Part shown: positions 59,063 to 64,000 of the stretch, piece after piece
Numbering within the stretch: position 1 is the stretch's first letter
Layout of the letters: every line of letters begins with the position of its first letter
The notes under the pieces: model-generated
Told to the model about the DNA's origin: nothing
What the model saw: only the letters and a program-made list of their open reading frames with translations
Database searches by the model: none
Translations under genes and position numbers: made by a program
NCBI GenBank assembly: GCA_021399445.1
Contig: JAJTUQ010000003.1
Location: forward strand, 5,828,001 to 5,892,000
Direction of reading: 5' to 3'
DNA: 64,000 bases
Origin: Xylogone sp. PMI_703
Taxonomy: Eukaryota; Ascomycota; Leotiomycetes

Positions 59063-60172
59063 CTACTTATGGGATAACTTCAATACTCTAACGGCATTGC
59101 CTCCCATCACTAAATCATAGCCCTCCCCATCTTTGAAAACGTCTCTGACGGCATCTCTATTAACGGTCATAGCCGGGAATGATTTGCCTCCGTCTAATGG
59201 GGCAAAGAAGGGATGATCAGTGCCAAACATGACGCGGTAAACACCACTGGCTTCTATGGCTGCTTTCAATCCAATCCTGTCAAAAATTACACCATCGAGA
59301 TAAAGATTATTCTTGAGTACATCCCAGAGTGTTTGTCGATCAGTAGTCAGTCTTCCGTCAGATTCCCACTTCTTATCATGCTCAATACAGGCCTCAACCC
59401 GGCCGGCAAGGAAAGGTAAACATCCTCCACTATGAGCAACTATAATTTGAAGTTTCGGGACGGTAGAAAATACCCCTGAAAGATAGAGTCGCGTCAACGC
59501 GATGGTGGTCTCCATAGGAAAGCCCATCGATAATGGGAGGACCTGCCCATAATTTGACCCCCGGCTGCCCCAAACGCTGGAAGGCAAACCATAATTTGGG
59601 TGTAGGAAAATTGGCAACGAAGAGTCAGCCAACGCTTTGAAGAGTGGAATCAGATTTGGATCATCAAGACCATCCCCGAGACCTCCGGTTCCCATTACAA
59701 CACCCCGCACTTGATCCAAGGTCGCTAGACGAGAAAGTTCAGAAAGGATGATGGGCTCTGATGCACCAAGAGGTAGTGTGGCGAAGAAGAAAAGCCTTCC
59801 AGGGTGCTCTTTGCAGATATCATTCATGGCATTGTTTGTTTCTTGTGCTACTTCTTCAGCAGTATTCGAGCCTAGAAAATCAATCCAGGGATTCCCAAGG
59901 GACAGAACGGAAATATCAATACTATGGTTATCCATAAATGCAATCTTCTCTGAGATATCATAGTAATGCGGGTGGAGCACGCGCCCTGGAGGCGTCTGGG
60001 GATTGCCACTAACTGTATTATTGCTATTTTGAGGCGGGCGATTACAGAGACAAAGTTGATTTGATGGTGGGAATGCCCGAACATATGGGATTTCAGTTCG
60101 CGCTTTGAGGAGCTCGATATAAGATGGTGGATAAAGATGTGAATGGACATCAACGATCAACTTTGCAGCCAT
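59063..60172 (-). CDS. ACMSD-type amidohydrolase (metal-dependent decarboxylase/hydrolase), single exon
   Basis: 369 aa from the ATG at 60172. This is a TIM-barrel amidohydrolase of the ACMSD branch (related to resorcylate/dihydroxybenzoate decarboxylases). The metal ligands are visible: His10 and His12 (VDVHSHLYPP), His191 (FLHPNYG), His247 (IIVAHSGGCLPF) and Asp319 (MFGTDHPFF). The stretch CLCNRPPQNSNNTVSGN around residues 41-57 is an insertion in the first loop. No signal peptide, so probably cytosolic. Enzymes of this branch remove a carboxylate from an aromatic or alkenyl acid without oxygen. Together with the FAD monooxygenase next to it this suggests aromatic acid breakdown (inference). 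A dead relative lies at 14614-15294. Confidence 0.93.
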   Translation of the reverse strand: MAAKLIVDVHSHLYPPSYIELLKARTEIPYVRAFPPSNQLCLCNRPPQNSNNTVSGNPQTPPGRVLHPHYYDISEKIAFMDNHSIDISVLSLGNPWIDFLGSNTAEEVAQETNNAMNDICKEHPGRLFFFATLPLGASEPIILSELSRLATLDQVRGVVMGTGGLGDGLDDPNLIPLFKALADSSLPIFLHPNYGLPSSVWGSRGSNYGQVLPLSMGFPMETTIALTRLYLSGVFSTVPKLQIIVAHSGGCLPFLAGRVEACIEHDKKWESDGRLTTDRQTLWDVLKNNLYLDGVIFDRIGLKAAIEASGVYRVMFGTDHPFFAPLDGGKSFPAMTVNRDAVRDVFKDGEGYDLVMGGNAVRVLKLSHK

Positions 60173-60807
60173 TGTCGGTTTCTGTGTAAGCAACGATTCC
60201 AATTATTGTCAAACCCTGCTGTTATAATAACCAAACACTATACCCCGACTAGTACTACGATAACTTCAACTTGAGCTTTTAACTAAATTGAATACCAAAA
60301 AGAAAATTAAATTCAGAACTTCAAGCTGTTTAGTAGAGAAATATGTTAGGGAAATGCTGTTTAAAAAGTGGGTGGATCGGTCGTTCTGAGGTTTAAACGA
60401 AACCTCATAATACATTGGAGCTGAATATCACTTTGAGGGGTTATAATATTCATATCTCAATCGTAATAGCTATAGCTGATCAGGGGGAAAAAAGGAAGGC
60501 GGAGGTGCGGCTTGCATGCATGCGAAGTTGGACAAGCTCAGCCCGCATGTTTGGATAGATGGATAGCTGGTAAGCCACTAGGAAATAGGGATTGCACGAG
60601 ATAAGAGCAGCATACTTGGATCCGATACCCCGGCGAGACATTTTTGCAAGTATTCCAAGTGGAACATCACTTTGCAAAGACAAATAATGAAGACTTAACT
60701 TGATGAGAACCTACTTTAGATAGAACACGACGTCGCCTACAGTTCACGCCATTATTGAAAAGAGAAATACAAACAAAATCTTCAGATACAAGGTTTATCA
60801 GAAGAAA
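60173..60807. promoter_or_regulatory. Divergent promoter of amidohydrolase and FAD monooxygenase
   Basis: 635 bp between two divergent ATGs with no gene. Such head-to-head spacing makes co-regulation likely. No obvious palindrome was found. Confidence 0.45.
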
Positions 60808-62196
60808 ATGCCCCATTCAACACCTCAAGAGAATGCTAACCAGAAGCCATTTCACATTGCCATCATAGGAGCAGGAATAGGCGGATTAGCATTCGCAATC
60901 GCATGTCTTCGAAAGAATATATCATACACATTATATGAATCGGCGGCTGAGTACAGTGCCGTTGGGGCAGGAGTTGGTTTGGGTCCCAACGCTCTGAATG
61001 CAATGGATCTGATCGATCCACGGCTACGGGAGATGTACTACAGCATATCTTCTGGAAATTTGACGGCTAATAAAAATCATATTATGATGGATGCTCTCTA
61101 TGCTGAAGATGGACTGGGGGAGAAACGGGGGTGGAAACCGGTGGGTTTCGGCGCCGACTGTTATGACCGCACAAGCGCTCATCGAGTAGACCTTCTCAAT
61201 ATTTTGACAAGCCTAATTCCCATTGAAAAGGTGCAATTTAACAAACGAGTTAGCAACCTTGAACAAAAAAGGAACAAAGTCATCATCACATTTGAAGACG
61301 GCGAAGCAGTAGAGGCATCAGCAGTTATCGGCTGCGATGGAGCCAAAGGTCCTGTAAGGCGTTACGTTCTTGGTGAGAAATTTCCGGAGAATGTCACCGC
61401 TACCTACAGCGGGAAATATGTTTATCGATCTATCATCCCTATGAAGGATGCAATGGATATCTTGGGGGAACACGCTGGAGACGCCAAGACATTCCTTGGA
61501 CCAAAAGTAAACTTCATTACGTTTCCAATCTCCAATGGGACTCAATGCAACCTAGTAGCATTCAAAGTAGATGACAAGCCATGGACGTATCACCAATGGA
61601 CAAAACCAGTCACCCGGGAGCAAATGGTTGCGGATTTTGATACTGGAGTGGATCAACGGATAGTTAAGTTACTTGATGTATACACCACCCTTACTTCATA
61701 GCCATTGACGGAGCAAGCGGCTAACTCGATTTTTCGGGTTTAGTGGGCCAATCCCCTTCAGTGGTCCCTTCATCATCACATAGATACACCAACCTATTAC
61801 AATAACCTAATTTGCCTCCTTGGCGACTCCGCCCATGCTACTACACCACATCAAGCATCTGGTGCAGGTCAATGTATCGAGGACGCCCTTATTCTTTCCC
61901 ACGTCCTCGCTCTCGTTGAATCTCCAAAGCAGCTTACCACGGCCTTCTCAGTCTATGATAGTATTCGCAGACCAAGAGCACAGAAGATTGTACAAACAAG
62001 CCAAGAAGCGGGACAGCTGTACACCTTCACTCACCCTGAATACGGAACCAATATGGAAAAGATTGTAGAAAATTTCAAACAGAGATTTCTTTGGATTTGG
62101 GAACATAACTTGGAGGATGACGTTGAAAAGGCCGAATGTATGTTCAAGGAATTAACGATCGACAGTAAGACAAAAGTGCAAGTGTCTCAACTCTAA
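60808..62196 (+). CDS. FAD-dependent monooxygenase, salicylate-hydroxylase-like, 2 exons
   Basis: Model: join(60808..61677, 61744..62196), 440 aa. The three flavoprotein hydroxylase fingerprints are present: GAGIGGLAFAIACL (21-34) for ADP binding, VIGCDGAKGPVRRYVLG (~175) for FAD/NAD(P)H, and CLLGDSAHATTPHQASGAGQ (from ~315) for the FAD ribityl contact. The intron (61678-61743) has a GCTAACT branch site and joins LLD|WANPLQWSLH in phase 0. The family hydroxylates an aromatic ring, sometimes with loss of a carboxyl group, using NAD(P)H and O2. No signal or membrane segment, so cytosolic. It is divergent from the ACMSD-type gene. Confidence 0.93.
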
Positions 62197-62791
62197 TCAT
62201 TAAGTCGAAAATGAAGTTGGAGGGACAATTAAGGGAGGACGATATATTGTACATGGAGTAGATATGGAACACAAATATTACTTCTGAACATTTTTACAGT
62301 TAGTTATTATTGAGAGGGGTTTATGGGAAAAAAGTTTTGGAGGAATCAGAAATAACATAGATTCTGGCCCATCGGCCGTGTAGCCCGTTAGCAATCTAGC
62401 CAGCCACTCCAGACCGAAGTTATAATGATGATGCGATGGTATCTGCAAAATTAATCCTTTATAACGAATTGAGACTTTTGAACGAGAATAATTACATTCC
62501 TACCGCTGCTGCTGCGATTTGTTATTGTTGCTTGCGTCCTGGTATGTGAAGGTCGACGTTTTTTGCAGAAGCTATCGTACCAATGGTTCCTTTTTTGAGC
62601 ATACTATGGCTGTTATATTTAATATTCTTTGACCTTCAACATATTCAAGAAATGGCAAGATGATATTTATTTAAGTAGATAATGTTGATAGCTTTACAAT
62701 ATTCTTACTGTTCTCTAATAGTTACGCTCTTATTATTTGACTAACATAATAGCAAACTTGAAGACCTGCGTTCAGAAATTAAACTATGGGG
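62197..62791. other. Convergent spacer
   Basis: AT-rich DNA between the monooxygenase and the MFS gene 3' ends; nothing found. Confidence 0.6.
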
Positions 62792-64000
62792 CTAATATAT
62801 TTTGACTAGGGCCCCTTTAGCTCTAATTTCCTGACCTTTCCACATGAATATTCCTATGCAGAACGGGAATAATACGATCGGAAGAAGGCCATAGACTAGG
62901 TATGGTACTTTTGCCCCAGCTGATCGAGCTATCCATTGAGGTGTGTAGAATGGAGGATGGAAGCATTGTATGCTGAAGAAGAATTGAAAAACAATTGCTA
63001 CTTCAGCAGCCCGGTCTGGATAGCAATCGATCATATATGTAAGGAGCACTGTCACTAAGATCTCTTGACCAAACACGAATAGTGCTATGCCAGCGAGAGG
63101 GGAGACCCAGCTAGAGGCGTATTCAAGTTGAAAACCGTAGAGGATAAGGCCAGTCTTTAATCATTGTTAGCTCTTTGTTTTAGGTCATTCAATTGCAATC
63201 GTTATCAGACGTACCGAACCAGTGACCAAACCGGAGAGAAGTAATATGAGATATTTTTCTGATCTCCAAGTTTCTCCTCGTTTGATGGTACGCTTGACAA
63301 AGAGATCGCATAAGGGGCCAGCAATTGTTTCCCCCAAAGATGCACCAATGAGCCCCGCAAAGAAGCAAAACCCAACTTGCGCAGCGTTGAAGGTAAATCG
63401 ACTTGTAGTTCCGAAGTTAAGTGCAAATCCAGCCGTGTTTGCCACCTCAGACATCACAAAAACAGAGAACCAAAATGAAGGTAGCAGCACAGCTGGATAG
63501 AAAAACATAGTGTATGGACGGCGAAAAGTTTGAGCCCAGGTTTCGTTAGAAGTGTTGGTTATGGAGCGAAACCCGAGTCGCCGATAAAGACTATTCTTCG
63601 CTTCAGGGGCCGTATTGAGTCGTGCAAGATCTCTTTCATAGATTGTTTCGGGGACTAAAACCTTGTCAAATTATAATTTCTAAACCTTCAAGATAGAACT
63701 TACCCAGAAATATTTGGAGAAAGAGCTGGAATGCATAGAGGATTGCAGCAATGTACATAGACCACCTCCAGCCTAGAGATTTGTTATACTGTATTGAGCC
63801 TCCTGCAACGCCTCCTAGCAGAATGTTAACATGAAGAACTAGGTCAATCAAATCCATACCTTACCCACGTAAGGAGCTGTGACAAGCAATATACTGTTTA
63901 TTCCCATGCGAGTCCCTTTTTCATGTAAGAAAAACATGTCGGAAATTGCAGCAGGTGCGATACATAGACCGACAGAACCGCCGAAGCCCATGACCATTCG
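62792..64000 (-). CDS. MFS transporter (DHA1-like), 3' part; N-terminus beyond the window
   Basis: Exons visible: complement(62792..63154, 63215..63654, 63704..63814, 63865..64000+). The translated part starts in TM4 (RMVMGFGGSVGLCIAPAAIS), passes FLHEKGTRMGIN, a second helix pair (LGWRWSMYIAAILYAFQLFLQ) and the marker LVPETIYERD after TM6. A long central loop follows, then six more helices ending in FCIGIFMWKGQEIRAKGAL. This arrangement (PETxY-ER after TM6) is typical of fungal drug/metabolite MFS carriers. The short intron at 63655-63703 uses GTTTTAG, the second AG, to keep LVPETI in frame. It may import the substrate, or export a product, of the adjacent catabolic genes. Confidence 0.85.

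Overview
This is nuclear DNA of a filamentous ascomycete (Pezizomycotina). The genes carry short (43-160 bp) GT-AG introns with CTAAC/CTGAC branch points. The families are typical of moulds: Zn2Cys6 regulators, MFS permeases, GMC oxidoreductases, cytochrome P450, DUF3176 and DUF6536 membrane proteins, and small cysteine-rich secreted peptides. Intergenic DNA is long and AT-rich. No bacterial, viral, rRNA, convincing tRNA or CRISPR feature was found. Every exon structure was read by eye from reading-frame continuity, splice signals and family motifs; none has transcript support.

Layout. 1-517: 3' end of a gene with a concanavalin A-like C-terminal domain. 2.1-13.3 kb: an oxidative/detoxification block of aldehyde dehydrogenase and GMC oxidase (divergent, sharing a promoter with two palindromes), an Old Yellow Enzyme interrupted by one in-frame TAG, a Ure2-type GST, and a secreted epoxide-hydrolase-like protein of different base composition. 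13.3-23.6 kb: a gene-poor stretch with a decayed ACMSD-type amidohydrolase, a bZIP-ankyrin protein, a TA-flanked MITE, a 50-residue cysteine-rich secreted peptide and a cluster of four CACGTG sites. 23.6-33.9 kb: alpha-glucoside-type permease, amidase, P450, and a Zn2Cys6 regulator divergent from the P450 across a promoter that holds a run of 26 G. 34-46 kb: DUF3176 membrane protein with a frameshift, a second spliced cysteine-rich peptide behind a TATAAAAG box, a sugar permease divergent from a second Zn2Cys6 regulator, and a monocarboxylate-type permease. 46-53 kb: a gene desert, then two adjacent broken genes (an unknown protein with three stops and a frameshift; a DUF6536 membrane protein with one TGA and one frameshift). 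54-64 kb: a catabolic-looking block of a 1335-residue 5-oxoprolinase/hydantoinase-like enzyme, an ACMSD-type amidohydrolase, a salicylate-hydroxylase-like FAD monooxygenase and an MFS permease that runs off the end.

How they may work together (inference). In the 2-13 kb block, a GMC oxidase would make an aldehyde, the ALDH would oxidise it to the acid, and the GST, OYE and hydrolase would deal with reactive by-products. In the 54-64 kb block, an importer, a ring hydroxylase, a metal-dependent decarboxylase/hydrolase and an ATP-dependent cyclic-amide opener form a plausible uncharacterised route for a nitrogen-containing aromatic or cyclic amide. Most in-frame stops in the broken genes are explained by a single C-to-T change (CGA to TGA, CAG to TAG), which suggests RIP-like or deamination decay of this accessory region.
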